DNA of 64,000 bases. Origin: Lysobacterales bacterium. Lineage in GTDB: Bacteria; Pseudomonadota; Gammaproteobacteria; Xanthomonadales; SZUA-36. Shown here piece after piece: positions 8,151-18,570 of this stretch. Made by a program: the position numbers and the translations under genes. Below the pieces are notes generated by a model that searched no databases, was not told the DNA's origin, and saw only the letters and a program-made list of their open reading frames with translations. The stretch's first letter is position 1, and each line of letters opens with the position of its first letter. The stretch is from the NCBI GenBank assembly GCA_014238945.1, contig JABAAB010000045.1:1-64000 (forward strand), in the 5' to 3' direction.

Positions 8151-11100
8151 ATGTCCAGTGATCATTTAACTTCCGGTCTGCCTGCACAGTTTCATCCCTC
8201 CGTCAGTGGATGGTTCTCTGCCGCCTTTGACGCACCGACAGCGGTACAAACTGCGGCCTGGCCGAAGATTAACGATCGGAAAAGGGTATTAATCGCCGCA
8301 CCCACCGGTAGTGGCAAGACCCTGGCGGCGTTCCTGTGTGCGATCAATGATCTGGTCATTGAAAGTCGTGACAACACGTTGCAGGAACGGGTGCATGTTC
8401 TCTATATTTCCCCTTTGAAGGCACTGTCCAACGACATAGAAAAAAACCTGCGGGCACCCCTCGAGGGTATTGACCAACAACTGTCCAATCATGGGGAATC
8501 GTCCCACGGCATTCGCGCCGCTGTCAGAACGGGTGACACACCGCCGGGTGAACGGGCAAAAATGGCCAAGCGGCCGCCGCATATCCTGGTCACGACACCG
8601 GAATCGCTGTACCTGTTGCTGACCTCGGTTTCGGGCAGAAATATGCTCTCAGGTGTCAACAGTGTGATCGTCGATGAAATTCATGCTCTGGCCGGTAACA
8701 AACGTGGCAGTCACCTGTCCCTGTCGCTGGCACGGTTGGAAGCACTCTGTGGCAGGGACCCTGACCGCATCGGCTTGTCTGCAACACAAAAACCAATTCA
8801 GCTTATTGCCGACTACCTGTGTGGCGGTCGTTCCTGTTCCATTGTCGACACCGGCCATAAACGTCACCTTGATATTCGCCTGGAACTGCCGGAGTCACCC
8901 TTGTCACCGGTGCTGGCAAATGAGGTCTGGGAAGAACTTTATGAACGTCTTGAGGCATTCATCAGGGCACACCGAACCACGCTGATATTTGTTAACACAC
9001 GGCGTCTGTCGGAAAGGATGGCCAGACACCTGGCCGAACGTCTGGGGGAGGAGGCCGTCACTGCACACCACGGCAGTCTGTCACGCAAACACCGCCTTAA
9101 CGCGGAGCAGGCACTCAAGTCAGGTCAGCTTAAGGTGCTGGTGGCAACTGCCTCGCTGGAACTGGGCATTGATATCGGTCACGTCGATTTGGTGTGTCAA
9201 ATGGGTACACCCGGCAGTATTTCGGCATTGTTACAGCGGGTCGGGCGTTCCGGTCATGGTGTCGGGGAGACACCCAAGGGTCGGTTATTTCCACTCAGCC
9301 GGGATGACCTGGTTGAATGTGTGGCCCTGCAAAGAGCACTGGATTGTGGTGAGCTGGATGCCATCGAGGTGCCTATTGCACCCCTTGATGTACTGGCACA
9401 GCAGTTGGTGGCGGAAGTGGCGGCACGTGACTGGGATAGCGATGCCCTGTTCGGGCTGGTGTGCAGGGCGTGGCCCTACCGGGAGCTGTCGGAAGATGAC
9501 TTCCTGGCCGTTGTACGTATGCTGGCTGACGGTTATTCCACCCGTCGGGGAAGACGCTCGGCATTAATTTTCTACGACGTTATCAATGGCCAGATACGTG
9601 CACGTCCTGCGGCTCGTCTGACCGCATTGCAAAATGGCGGGGTCATTCCCGATAATTTTGATTACGAGGTCATCATGCTGCCCCAGGGTCACCGTATAGG
9701 CACCCTGAACGAGGATTTCGCATTTGAGAGCTTAGCCGGTGATATTTTCCAGTTGGGTAATACCAGCTACCGGGTATTGAAAATAGAACAGGGCAGGGTA
9801 CTGGTGGAAGATGCCAGGGGTCAGCCACCCAATATTCCATTCTGGGTTGGTGACAGACCCGGACGCAGCGACGAATTATCTGCCGCTGTATCCAGGCTGA
9901 GATCCAGGGTCGAACAGTTCCTGGCAAGCGGGCAACCAGAGGAACTGGTCAAGCAACTTTGCAGCGAAGGTATTGGTCTTGAAGCGGCCGAACAATTGGT
10001 CGAGTACCTGCATGCATCGTTGCAGGCACTGGGTTGTTTACCTACCCGGAAAAAAATCGTCATGGAGCGTTTTTTCGACGATACCGGTGATATGCACCTG
10101 GTGATTCACGCGCCACTGGGTTCCCGCCTGATGCGTGCCTGGGGCCTGGCATTGCGCAAGCGTTTTTGCCGACAATTCAATTTCGAGCTGCAGGCATCTG
10201 CGCTCGAGGATTCCCTGATCCTATCACTGGGTGAAACCCACAGTTTTGAAATGACTGATGTGGCAGGATATTTGAATTCTGAAAGTGTGCGCGATGTGTT
10301 GATCCAGGCTTTACTGGATGCACCGATGTTTGAGTTGCGCTGGCGCTGGAACGCCACCATAGCACTGGCAATCCAACGAATGCGCAATGGCAAAAAGTTG
10401 CCACCACAATGGCAGAGAAACCAGGCAGAGGACCTGGTAGCGGTGGTTTTCCCGGACCAGATTGCCTGTTTTGAGAATCTCCGGGGTAAACGTGAGATAC
10501 CGGATCACCCACTGGTTAGTCAGACCATCGGGGACTGTCTCGACATGAGCATGGATATTGATGGTCTTGAAAATTTACTGACATCCATGGCGGTGGGAGA
10601 AATCGAAGTGTTGTGCAAAGACCTGGTCGGGCCATCACCATTGTCTCGTGAGATCATCAATGCCAGACCCTATGCCTTCCTGGATGACGGTGAGGCCGAG
10701 AATCGCCGTACGCGGGCGATCAATGCCGACCCCGATGACCTGTCGTCGGCGGCCACCCTGAGTATCATTTCAGTCGCAGCACAAACACAGGTCCGTAACG
10801 AGGCCTGGATAGATCCACGCAATACGGATGAACTACACGATGGCCTGTTGCAGTTGGGGTTCCTGACCTCGGCAGAGTATTCCACTGGGAATTCTTCAAC
10901 AGGGGCGGGGGGTGATTCCGGCAACTGGGGTCGCTGGTTCTCCCTGTTGGCGGAAGATCTGCGGGTGTGCCGGGTGCGCGGTAAGGCGGGAGCCAAAGAT
11001 GACCAGGCCAAGACTCAAAGCTGGTGGATCGCCAGTGAACGCCTGCGGGAATGGCTGGCCATACATCCGCAAGCCGAAGTTTCCCCTGATCCGTCCCACG

Positions 11101-12500
11101 TGTTACCGGATGAGCTTGCCTGGGAGCGGGAGTATGCACTGGTATCATTGCTCAGGAGCCGTATGAGTGGTCTAGGGCCGGTCAGCCGGGAACAACTGGC
11201 ATCAGACCTCGATCTTGATGAAGGAACCGTGCAGCAAGGATTACTGGCCTTGCAGAATGAGGGTTTTGCAATCCTGATGGAAGACTCAGCGATTGAAAAC
11301 CTCTGGTGCGAGCGCAGGTTGCTGGCCAGAATACACCGATACAGCCGTGATCAACGCCGCCGGGCTGTAAAACCCGTATCCCCCGAGGCCTACATGAACT
11401 TTCTTGTTCACTGGCACGGCATGGATGATGCGGTATCCGGTCTCGACCAGGCCCTGTCGCTGTTGCAGGGTTGGTCCGCACCGGTCAATATGTGGGAGCA
11501 TGCCCTGCTGCCCGCGCGTTGCAAGGATTACTCACCCGCATCATTGGACCAGCGCTTTCTCAGTGGACAACTGGCCTGGTTCCGTCCTGCCACCACAGCA
11601 GATCATCAGCGTACGATCGTTTCTGCCACACCGCTTGCCATCGTACCGCGGGTCAACACCCGGGATTGGCTGGCTAGCCCGCAAGAACCTGTTGAAGTGA
11701 CCGATTCACTTGCCAACAAGGTGCATTCATTATTGCTCGAGCGTGGTGCCATGTTCAGCACGGACCTCGAGATCGAATCCGGGTTGTTACGGCCCCAACT
11801 GGAACAGGCACTCAAGACACTGGTGGCAACAGGGGCCATCACCGCGGATGCTTTCTCCCCGGTCCGCTGGCTGTTGCGTCCGGAAGCCCAGAAGTTGCGA
11901 CGTTCAAGGGCCGGTCGCTCGCAAAAGTCGGTACATTTGCCCGTGGGCCGCTGGAGTATTCCCTTGTCGGTAGCCCGTAATAATCCGGTTCACGCGTTGC
12001 GTGACACCGGACAACAGCGTCTGGCCGTTATGTGCAAATCACTGTTGCGTCGTTACGGTGTGGTGTTCCGCGCCGTTATACAACGCGAATCCCTGTTGCC
12101 ACCCTGGAGGGAATTGCTTGCCTACCTCAGGAGAATGGAAGACCGGGGTGAGGTACGTGGCGGGCGTTTCGTGGATGGGTTTTCCGGCGAGCAATTCGCC
12201 TTGCCGGAGGCTCTGGGTCTATTGCGCAAACCGGTTACCGCAACCGATCTCTCCCTGTTCACAGTGATAAGCGCCTGCGACCCGTTGAACCTGGGTGGGC
12301 TGATTGTTCCGGGGGTCAAAACACCTTCCATGCCTTCGAACCGTATTATGCTGGAAAACGGTCTGCCGGTGGCTCGGGTTATCGGCAATGAACTCGAAGA
12401 GTTTCAGGGCATCAGCAGTGCTGCAAGTATTGAGGCCAGGAGAAGACTGACCGTGGGACAATTGAATGCACACCGCACCTCGCGTTCTGCCGTGCGTTAG
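8151..12500 (+). CDS. lhr: Lhr-type large ATP-dependent helicase
   Basis: Superfamily 2 DEAD/DEAH helicase of about 1449 aa, close to full-length bacterial Lhr (about 1500). Motif I is A-A-P-T-G-S-G-K-T; the Walker B motif is V-I-V-D-E-I-H-A-L (DEIH box); motif III is L-S-A-T-Q; and the C-terminal helicase motif VI is Q-R-V-G-R-S-G-H. A large winged-helix and Lhr-specific C-terminal region follows. Lhr proteins unwind DNA or RNA-DNA hybrids and act in repair. The ATG at 8151 (M-S-S-D-H) is preferred over the in-frame TTG at 8133. The gene stands alone on this strand, with about 110 bases upstream. Confidence 0.93.
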   Translation: MSSDHLTSGLPAQFHPSVSGWFSAAFDAPTAVQTAAWPKINDRKRVLIAAPTGSGKTLAAFLCAINDLVIESRDNTLQERVHVLYISPLKALSNDIEKNLRAPLEGIDQQLSNHGESSHGIRAAVRTGDTPPGERAKMAKRPPHILVTTPESLYLLLTSVSGRNMLSGVNSVIVDEIHALAGNKRGSHLSLSLARLEALCGRDPDRIGLSATQKPIQLIADYLCGGRSCSIVDTGHKRHLDIRLELPESPLSPVLANEVWEELYERLEAFIRAHRTTLIFVNTRRLSERMARHLAERLGEEAVTAHHGSLSRKHRLNAEQALKSGQLKVLVATASLELGIDIGHVDLVCQMGTPGSISALLQRVGRSGHGVGETPKGRLFPLSRDDLVECVALQRALDCGELDAIEVPIAPLDVLAQQLVAEVAARDWDSDALFGLVCRAWPYRELSEDDFLAVVRMLADGYSTRRGRRSALIFYDVINGQIRARPAARLTALQNGGVIPDNFDYEVIMLPQGHRIGTLNEDFAFESLAGDIFQLGNTSYRVLKIEQGRVLVEDARGQPPNIPFWVGDRPGRSDELSAAVSRLRSRVEQFLASGQPEELVKQLCSEGIGLEAAEQLVEYLHASLQALGCLPTRKKIVMERFFDDTGDMHLVIHAPLGSRLMRAWGLALRKRFCRQFNFELQASALEDSLILSLGETHSFEMTDVAGYLNSESVRDVLIQALLDAPMFELRWRWNATIALAIQRMRNGKKLPPQWQRNQAEDLVAVVFPDQIACFENLRGKREIPDHPLVSQTIGDCLDMSMDIDGLENLLTSMAVGEIEVLCKDLVGPSPLSREIINARPYAFLDDGEAENRRTRAINADPDDLSSAATLSIISVAAQTQVRNEAWIDPRNTDELHDGLLQLGFLTSAEYSTGNSSTGAGGDSGNWGRWFSLLAEDLRVCRVRGKAGAKDDQAKTQSWWIASERLREWLAIHPQAEVSPDPSHVLPDELAWEREYALVSLLRSRMSGLGPVSREQLASDLDLDEGTVQQGLLALQNEGFAILMEDSAIENLWCERRLLARIHRYSRDQRRRAVKPVSPEAYMNFLVHWHGMDDAVSGLDQALSLLQGWSAPVNMWEHALLPARCKDYSPASLDQRFLSGQLAWFRPATTADHQRTIVSATPLAIVPRVNTRDWLASPQEPVEVTDSLANKVHSLLLERGAMFSTDLEIESGLLRPQLEQALKTLVATGAITADAFSPVRWLLRPEAQKLRRSRAGRSQKSVHLPVGRWSIPLSVARNNPVHALRDTGQQRLAVMCKSLLRRYGVVFRAVIQRESLLPPWRELLAYLRRMEDRGEVRGGRFVDGFSGEQFALPEALGLLRKPVTATDLSLFTVISACDPLNLGGLIVPGVKTPSMPSNRIMLENGLPVARVIGNELEEFQGISSAASIEARRRLTVGQLNAHRTSRSAVR

Positions 12501-12529
12501 TACGGAAATTAATCGGGAACCGGTCCGCC

Positions 12530-13543
12530 ATGTATGCCCAGCTACTCCATGAATGCAAACCGGTGTCGGAAGAACCATTGGTGTTCACTGAGCTGGAGAC
12601 CCCCGAACCCGCTGAAGCGGAAGTGCTGGTAAAAGTCAGCGCCTGCGGTATTTGCCGGACCGACCTGCACGTTGTTGAGGGTGAGCTTGATCCTGACCGT
12701 TATCAGCTACCCATTATTCCAGGTCACCAGGTGGTAGGTAAGATAGAATCTGTCGCTGCCGGCTCATCCCTGACAGCAGGCCAGAGGGTGGGTGTGCCCT
12801 GGTTGAATTCAACCTGCGGCCATTGTCGGTTTTGCCGGTCCGGTCGCGAAAACCTGTGTGGTCAATCGCAATTCACAGGCTGGACCAGGAATGGTGGATT
12901 TGCCGAATTTGTAACGGCACCGGCGGAATTTGTTTATCCACTACCGGATCTTTTGAGTGATACGGAACTTGCACCCATGATGTGTGCGGGCATTATCGGT
13001 TATCGCTGTCTGCGTCTGTGCGAAATGGATAATTGGGCGGGTGCCAGACTTGGCTTGTATGGTTTTGGGGCAGCGGGTCATATAGCGATCCAGATCGCGA
13101 GACACCGTGGTGCAGATGTCTACGTGTGCACACGTGACTTTGCCCGCCATCAGAAACTCGCGCTGGAATTGGGTGCCCGATGGGTGGGAGGAACATCTGA
13201 CCAGCCACCCGACAAACTGGATGCGGCCATTATTTTCGCTCCTGCCGGTGAGATTGTAGCGAAGGCATTAAAGGCGCTGGACAGGGGTGGAAGGCTGGTG
13301 CTCGGTGGAATTCACATGAGCAGGATCAAGGGGTTTGATTACCGTCATATCTATTGGGAAAGAGTCATCCGCTCGGTTGCCAATAACACCAGGGCGGATG
13401 GCAAAGAATTCATTGCAGAAGCGCTGGCGGCAGGTGTTCGCACCCACACAGAAGTTTTTCCATTGGAACAGGCAAACAGCGCATTGCTGCGTCTGAAACA
13501 GGACGCAATCAAGGGCGCCGGCGTGCTGGTAACGGGCTACTGA
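12530..13543 (+). CDS. Zinc-dependent alcohol dehydrogenase family protein
   Basis: Medium-chain dehydrogenase/reductase (337 aa). The GroES-like N-terminal half holds the catalytic-zinc cysteine in C-G-I-C-R-T-D-L-H, the G-H-Q-V-V-G-K-I motif, and a structural-zinc cysteine cluster ([15 protein letters not shown]). The Rossmann half begins with [10 protein letters not shown]. It resembles the AdhP/AdhA-like branch; the substrate is unknown. The stop overlaps the convergent aconitase stop by 7 bases. It lies 29 bases after lhr and could be read through from it. Confidence 0.88.
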   Translation: MYAQLLHECKPVSEEPLVFTELETPEPAEAEVLVKVSACGICRTDLHVVEGELDPDRYQLPIIPGHQVVGKIESVAAGSSLTAGQRVGVPWLNSTCGHCRFCRSGRENLCGQSQFTGWTRNGGFAEFVTAPAEFVYPLPDLLSDTELAPMMCAGIIGYRCLRLCEMDNWAGARLGLYGFGAAGHIAIQIARHRGADVYVCTRDFARHQKLALELGARWVGGTSDQPPDKLDAAIIFAPAGEIVAKALKALDRGGRLVLGGIHMSRIKGFDYRHIYWERVIRSVANNTRADGKEFIAEALAAGVRTHTEVFPLEQANSALLRLKQDAIKGAGVLVTGY

Positions 13544-16218
13544 GTTGTATTGGCTGCTGTCAGCTGACGCAATACATAATGCAGTATGCCACCGTTCCGG
13601 TAATATTCAATTTCTTTCGGTGTATCGAGTCTGACCACCGCCCTGAACTCCGTGCGGTCACCGTCTGACTTTTCCGCCACCACTTTGACAAAATCTGCAG
13701 TGCCGTCGCCAAGACCGGTGATGGTATAGGTTTCAGTCCCGTCCAGACCAAGTGAATCTGCGGTCTGGCCCGGTTCAAAATTGAGTGGCAGCACACCCAT
13801 GCCAACAAGATTGGAGCGATGAATACGCTCAAAACTGGTGACCAAGACGGCCTTGACACCCAGTAACTGTGTTCCCTTCGCGGCCCAGTCCCGTGATGAA
13901 CCGGTTCCGTATTCCGAACCGGCAATAACGACCAGGGGTGTATTTTCCTGCTGGTAGCGCATCGAAGCGTCAAATATTGTCATCTGTTCCCCGCCGGGCT
14001 GAAATGTTGTCCAGCCACCTTCGGTTCCCGGAGCCAGTTGGTTACGCAAACGCACGTTGGCAAAAGTTCCCCGCATCATGACCTGGTGGTTTCCACGCCG
14101 TGATCCATAGGAATTAAACTGGCTTCTGGGTACATTGTTTGACTTGAGGTAATCTCCAGCGGGTGAGTCCTCTGCGATTGCGCCGGCCGGTGAAATATGG
14201 TCGGTGGTAATCGAATCGCCCAGTCTTGCCAGGCAACGGGCAGACATTATGTCCTCAACCGGTGGCAATTCCATACCCATGCCTTCGAAATAGGGTGGAT
14301 ACTGGATGTAGGTGGAATCCTCCTGCCAGTCAAACATGACCCCCTGTGGTGAATCAATTTGTTGCCAGCGTTCATCGCCCTCAAAAACACTGGCGTAACT
14401 TTTCTTGAACATATCGGCTGTAACGCTATCCGCAATACACCGGTGGATCTCATGGCTGGTGGGCCAGATGTCACTCAGGTATACCGGTGTTCCATCGGGG
14501 TCATTACCCAGGGGTTCGCTGGTGATATCGACATTCATGTTTCCCGCCAGCGCATAGGCAACAACCAGTGGTGGAGAGGCCAGGTAATTCATCTTGATGT
14601 TGGCGTGGATCCGTCCTTCAAAATTGCGGTTGCCCGACAGGACAGAGCAGGCCACCAGGTCATTGTCCCGTATGGCATCGCCTACCGGTTGGGGCAGTGG
14701 CCCTGAATTGCCTATGCAGGTTGTACAGCCATAACCGACAATGTAAAACCCGAGTGCTTCGAGATCATCCATCAATCCCGCCCGTTTCAAATAGTCGGTC
14801 ACAACCCGGGAACCGGGGCCCAGGGAAGTCTTGACCCAGGGTTTGACTTCGAGACCGCGAGCTGCGGCGTTCCTTGCCAGCAACCCTGCGCCGAGCATGA
14901 CTGCCGGGTTGGAGGTATTGGTACACGAAGTAATGGCCGCGATGACAACGGCACCATCCTCAAGATCAAATTGCTTGCCGTTGTAGTCCACCGCGGCACT
15001 GCCTTCACCTGCGCGGTTCTTGATGAATTCATCCTTGTCTTTTAAATATGACTGGCTGGCCTCGGTGAGCAATATCCTGTCCTGAGGGCGTTTGGGACCT
15101 GCGAGGCTGGGTACAACAGTGGACATATCAAGCTCGAGTACGGTCGAGTATTCTGCATCAGGGGCATCAGCGGTATGAAACATTCCCTGGGCACGTGCGT
15201 ATGCTTCCACCAGTGCTATGTGCTCATCGGAACGTCCGGAAAGACGCATGTAGTTCAGGCTTTCCTGGTCAATCGGGAAGATACCGCAGGTAGCACCATA
15301 TTCAGGTGCCATGTTGGCCAGGGTCGCTCGGTCTGCCAATGGCAGGTTGGCGAGTCCGTCACCAAAGAACTCAACAAACTTACCTACCACACCCAGTTCG
15401 CGGAGCATTTGCACGACGGTCAGCACCAGGTCGGTGGCGGTTGATCCCTCGGGCAATTCATCGGTCAATTTGAAGCCAACCACCTGCGGGATCAGCATGG
15501 TGATGGCCTGTCCGAGCATCGCGGCTTCAGCTTCGATGCCACCGACCCCCCAGCCCAGTACACCGATGCCATTGATCATGGTGGTGTGTGAATCGGTACC
15601 CACCACCGTGTCGGGATATGCCTGCAACTCTCCATTGCGTTCAGCCCCGAATACAACCCGGGCGAGGTGTTCGAGGTTGACCTGGTGCACAATCCCTGTA
15701 TTGGGTGGTACCACGCGGAAATTACTGAATGCGCTTTGACCCCAACGCAAAAAGCTGTAGCGCTCATGGTTACGTCCGAACTCGATATCATTGTTCATAT
15801 TGAGTGCATCGGTACTGCCGTAGCGATCGACCTGTACCGAGTGGTCGATGACCAGTTCAGCAGGTGAAAGTGGATTGATCAACTCGGGATCCCCCCCAAG
15901 ATTCTTCATTGCGTCACGCATCGCGGCCAGATCCACCACAGCAGGTACACCGGTAAAATCCTGTAACACGACCCGCGAAGGTGTGAATGCAATCTCTGTT
16001 TCCGGGGCGGCCCGCGGATCCCAGTTGGACAGTGCCTCGATATCGGTTCGGGTAATATCAATACCATCTTCGTGTCGCAGCAAGTTTTCCAACAGAATTT
16101 TCAATGAGAAGGGTAGCCGTGAGATATCTGCATGTTCATTCAGTGCAGCCAGGCTGAAGTAGTGATAATCATTGTCGTTGATGGACAATACACGACGAAC
16201 GGAAAAAGAGTCTTGCAT
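13537..16218 (-). CDS. acnA: Aconitate hydratase A
   Basis: Aconitase (893 aa, the standard length of the AcnA/IRP group) isomerising citrate and isocitrate in the TCA cycle. The 4Fe-4S ligand cysteines are in [11 protein letters not shown] and [11 protein letters not shown]. The swivel domain carries [16 protein letters not shown]. The 170-base gap upstream probably contains its own promoter. It is convergent with the alcohol dehydrogenase gene. Confidence 0.97.
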   Translation of the reverse strand: MQDSFSVRRVLSINDNDYHYFSLAALNEHADISRLPFSLKILLENLLRHEDGIDITRTDIEALSNWDPRAAPETEIAFTPSRVVLQDFTGVPAVVDLAAMRDAMKNLGGDPELINPLSPAELVIDHSVQVDRYGSTDALNMNNDIEFGRNHERYSFLRWGQSAFSNFRVVPPNTGIVHQVNLEHLARVVFGAERNGELQAYPDTVVGTDSHTTMINGIGVLGWGVGGIEAEAAMLGQAITMLIPQVVGFKLTDELPEGSTATDLVLTVVQMLRELGVVGKFVEFFGDGLANLPLADRATLANMAPEYGATCGIFPIDQESLNYMRLSGRSDEHIALVEAYARAQGMFHTADAPDAEYSTVLELDMSTVVPSLAGPKRPQDRILLTEASQSYLKDKDEFIKNRAGEGSAAVDYNGKQFDLEDGAVVIAAITSCTNTSNPAVMLGAGLLARNAAARGLEVKPWVKTSLGPGSRVVTDYLKRAGLMDDLEALGFYIVGYGCTTCIGNSGPLPQPVGDAIRDNDLVACSVLSGNRNFEGRIHANIKMNYLASPPLVVAYALAGNMNVDITSEPLGNDPDGTPVYLSDIWPTSHEIHRCIADSVTADMFKKSYASVFEGDERWQQIDSPQGVMFDWQEDSTYIQYPPYFEGMGMELPPVEDIMSARCLARLGDSITTDHISPAGAIAEDSPAGDYLKSNNVPRSQFNSYGSRRGNHQVMMRGTFANVRLRNQLAPGTEGGWTTFQPGGEQMTIFDASMRYQQENTPLVVIAGSEYGTGSSRDWAAKGTQLLGVKAVLVTSFERIHRSNLVGMGVLPLNFEPGQTADSLGLDGTETYTITGLGDGTADFVKVVAEKSDGDRTEFRAVVRLDTPKEIEYYRNGGILHYVLRQLTAANTTQ

Positions 16219-16392
16219 GCTGGCCTCCGGTGACCCATTGCCCGAGCACAGAAAGTGAGCGGGGAATTGTGATTTGGTGTTTGCTATTGGGAAGCCCGCT
16301 ATTATCGCTTATCGACACCCCATTTCCCAAATGGAATTATTCCTACAGATGAATCTGGACTGGGAAAATCAGGGTCGGTTAACCCGTCAGTC

Positions 16393-17001
16393 CTAGCCCA
16401 TCAGCAGCATCTCTGCCTGTTGCAGCATTTTCTTTCGCCCGAACATCAGGCTGAACCTGCCGCCCCCCAATTGTTTCCACAACACGGCTGAGCGCAATCC
16501 GGAAAACAGCAATGTGCGTATCCAGTTGACGGTACGTTCAGCCTGAAGGTACTGGGGCTTTCCATTGACCACGATACGTGGGGAGATGGTGCTGACGGTG
16601 CGCTGGTACAGTTCGGCAATTTTCTTCGCCTGCAGGTCCTGAATCTGATGGATGCCCAGACCGTCGTCAATGGATGATATCTCGTGCAGCTCTTCGCCAA
16701 TTCCCGTCTGCATTTCCAGTTGGTTTCGAAAGTGGTTTTCAAGTTGCATGATGGAAACCGCGTAACCCAGGCTTTCCATGTAGCGCCGGTCACCCTGCAA
16801 GATCGAAATCAATGTTTCTATTCCCAGTCGCATACGTTCCACGCTGCCATATACGGCCTCTACAGAACTGGCTTCTATTGCCAACAGGCTACCCAGGCTG
16901 GTTTCAGCCGCATAGCCCGACCAGGTACCGTGATTTGCGGCTTGTCGTACCAGTTCGGTGGCCTGAAAAATACCTGCCAATGACAAGGTTCGGTTTTTCA
17001 T
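16393..17001 (-). CDS. hflD: HflD family protein (high-frequency lysogenisation)
   Basis: 202-aa mainly helical protein. The N-terminal [14 protein letters not shown] motif and the location directly after mnmA are typical of HflD, a peripheral inner-membrane protein known in E. coli to affect lambda CII stability. Its start overlaps the mnmA stop by four bases, so it is translated as the second gene of the mnmA-hflD operon. Confidence 0.92.
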   Translation of the reverse strand: MKNRTLSLAGIFQATELVRQAANHGTWSGYAAETSLGSLLAIEASSVEAVYGSVERMRLGIETLISILQGDRRYMESLGYAVSIMQLENHFRNQLEMQTGIGEELHEISSIDDGLGIHQIQDLQAKKIAELYQRTVSTISPRIVVNGKPQYLQAERTVNWIRTLLFSGLRSAVLWKQLGGGRFSLMFGRKKMLQQAEMLLMG

Positions 17002-18119
17002 AACTTGCTGGTTACCGGAGGTGTGTTCATGGTTTCAATTATGCCGCCACCGAGGCAAACATCGTCATCGTACAATACCACGGACTGGCCCGGTGTAACC
17101 GCACGTTGGGGTAATTGAAAGCAAAGTTGCATACAAGAATTATCTATCATGGTAACAGTCACGGACTGATCCTGCTGGCGATACCTGATTTTTGCTGTCA
17201 ATTTGCTCCCTGCTGCGGGAGTTTCCCCCGAGACCCAGGTCAACTGGCGAGCCTGTAACCGGGTGGACAATAACCACGGGTGTTCATGTTGCTGGCCCAC
17301 GTACAGAACATTATTCTCCAGGTCCTTGTGCAGTACATACCAGGGTGCTTCAGGGTAACCCCTGACCCCACCGATACCCAGCCCCTGGCGTTGACCCAGA
17401 GTATGAAACATCAAGCCGCGATGTTCACCAATGACACGCCCATCTGTGGTCTGGATATCACCGGGCTTTGCTGGAATGAAGTCGGACAGGAAAGCAGTGA
17501 AGTTTCGTTCTCCGATAAAGCAGATTCCGGTGCTGTCTTTCTTGTCGTACACAGCGAACCCGGCTTCAAGGGCCAGTTGCCGAACCGTTGGTTTGAGCAT
17601 TTCACCTATCGGGAATATCGTTTTGGCGAGTTGTTGATGACCCACTGCATAAAGAAAATAACTTTGATCCTTTTGATGATCCAGCCCCCTTAAAAGACGA
17701 CTTTTTCCATCTTTCCGGTCCGTACGGACATAGTGGCCGGTGGCAATTTTATCCGCCCCCAGGTCCTCGGCATGTTGCAGAAATGTTTTGAACTTGATTT
17801 CCCGGTTACACAGGATATCCGGGTTGGGTGTCCGTCCTTGCCGGTATTCGTTGAGGAATTCTTCAAACACATTGTCCCAGTACTCTGCGGCAAAATTGCG
17901 GGCATGCAGTTTGACACCCAGGATAGCGGAAATGCTCTCGGCATCGGCTACATCCTCGGCTGCGGAACATTCGCCAAAACGGTCATCCTCCTCCCAATTC
18001 TTCATGAACATAGCAGAGATTGGAAACCCCTGGCGTTGCAATATCAGGGCCGAAACGGCGGAGTCCACACCACCCGACATGGCCACCATGATTTGTTCAC
18101 CCGGTGTATTCATGATCAT
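16998..18119 (-). CDS. mnmA: tRNA 2-thiouridine(34) synthase
   Basis: MnmA (373 aa) inserts sulfur at C2 of U34 in tRNA-Lys, -Glu and -Gln. The PP-loop ATP-binding motif is [11 protein letters not shown]. The catalytic cysteine pair is visible as [10 protein letters not shown] and [10 protein letters not shown]. The C-terminal beta-barrel follows. Promoter space is shared with clpS on the other strand (76 bases). It forms an operon with hflD. Confidence 0.97.
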   Translation of the reverse strand: MIMNTPGEQIMVAMSGGVDSAVSALILQRQGFPISAMFMKNWEEDDRFGECSAAEDVADAESISAILGVKLHARNFAAEYWDNVFEEFLNEYRQGRTPNPDILCNREIKFKTFLQHAEDLGADKIATGHYVRTDRKDGKSRLLRGLDHQKDQSYFLYAVGHQQLAKTIFPIGEMLKPTVRQLALEAGFAVYDKKDSTGICFIGERNFTAFLSDFIPAKPGDIQTTDGRVIGEHRGLMFHTLGQRQGLGIGGVRGYPEAPWYVLHKDLENNVLYVGQQHEHPWLLSTRLQARQLTWVSGETPAAGSKLTAKIRYRQQDQSVTVTMIDNSCMQLCFQLPQRAVTPGQSVVLYDDDVCLGGGIIETMNTPPVTSKL

Positions 18120-18167
18120 AAGATGGGGCCAAATTGATCAAGGTCAAATGTTTAAGGGAGTGACCCG

Positions 18168-18190
18168 TTTCCGGAGAGTGTTATACAATT
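18168..18190 (+). promoter_or_regulatory. Candidate sigma-70-like promoter before clpS
   Basis: A TATACA element at about 18183-18188, with a GTGACC-like -35 about 17 bases upstream, lies immediately before the clpS ATG at 18196. If used, the transcript would start at or very near the start codon. No Shine-Dalgarno-like sequence lies 5-10 bases before the ATG, which fits leaderless or short-leader translation. Seen by eye only. Confidence 0.3.
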
Positions 18191-18195
18191 ACCCC

Positions 18196-18516
18196 ATGAG
18201 TAAAGAACTGGAATCTCAACACAATAGCGGAGTAGCGCTGGAAGAGGCCAAACCGGAGGTTAAACCGCCACCGTTGTACAAAGTGGTCCTGCTGAATGAT
18301 GATTTCACACCCATGGATTTTGTGGTGGAGGTCATCCAGTCATTTTTTGGTCTGAACCATGATCGTGCTACCCAGATTATGTTGCATGTCCATACCAAGG
18401 GTAAGGGTGTGTGTGGGGTTTTCACCTATGAGATAGCCGAGACCAAGGTCGTCCAGGTCAACGAATTTTCGAACCAGCACGAGCACCCACTCAAGTGCGC
18501 ATTGGAAAAGGCATGA
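18196..18516 (+). CDS. clpS: ATP-dependent Clp protease adaptor ClpS
   Basis: 106-aa N-end-rule adaptor that delivers N-degron substrates to ClpAP. The conserved core is present: [16 protein letters not shown], then [21 protein letters not shown]. The reading frame is open far upstream, but conserved sequence begins with the ATG at 18196 (M-S-K-E-L-E). It is 54 bases before clpA and almost certainly co-transcribed. Confidence 0.96.
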   Translation: MSKELESQHNSGVALEEAKPEVKPPPLYKVVLLNDDFTPMDFVVEVIQSFFGLNHDRATQIMLHVHTKGKGVCGVFTYEIAETKVVQVNEFSNQHEHPLKCALEKA

Positions 18517-18570
18517 ACCGGCATGGGTGCGGCCTGTCAAATAAACAGATCACCAAACAGAGCAGACTAA

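Noticed and set aside
17740-18195. N-terminal extension of ClpS
   Set aside because: The upstream in-frame reading overlaps mnmA and has no conserved residues.
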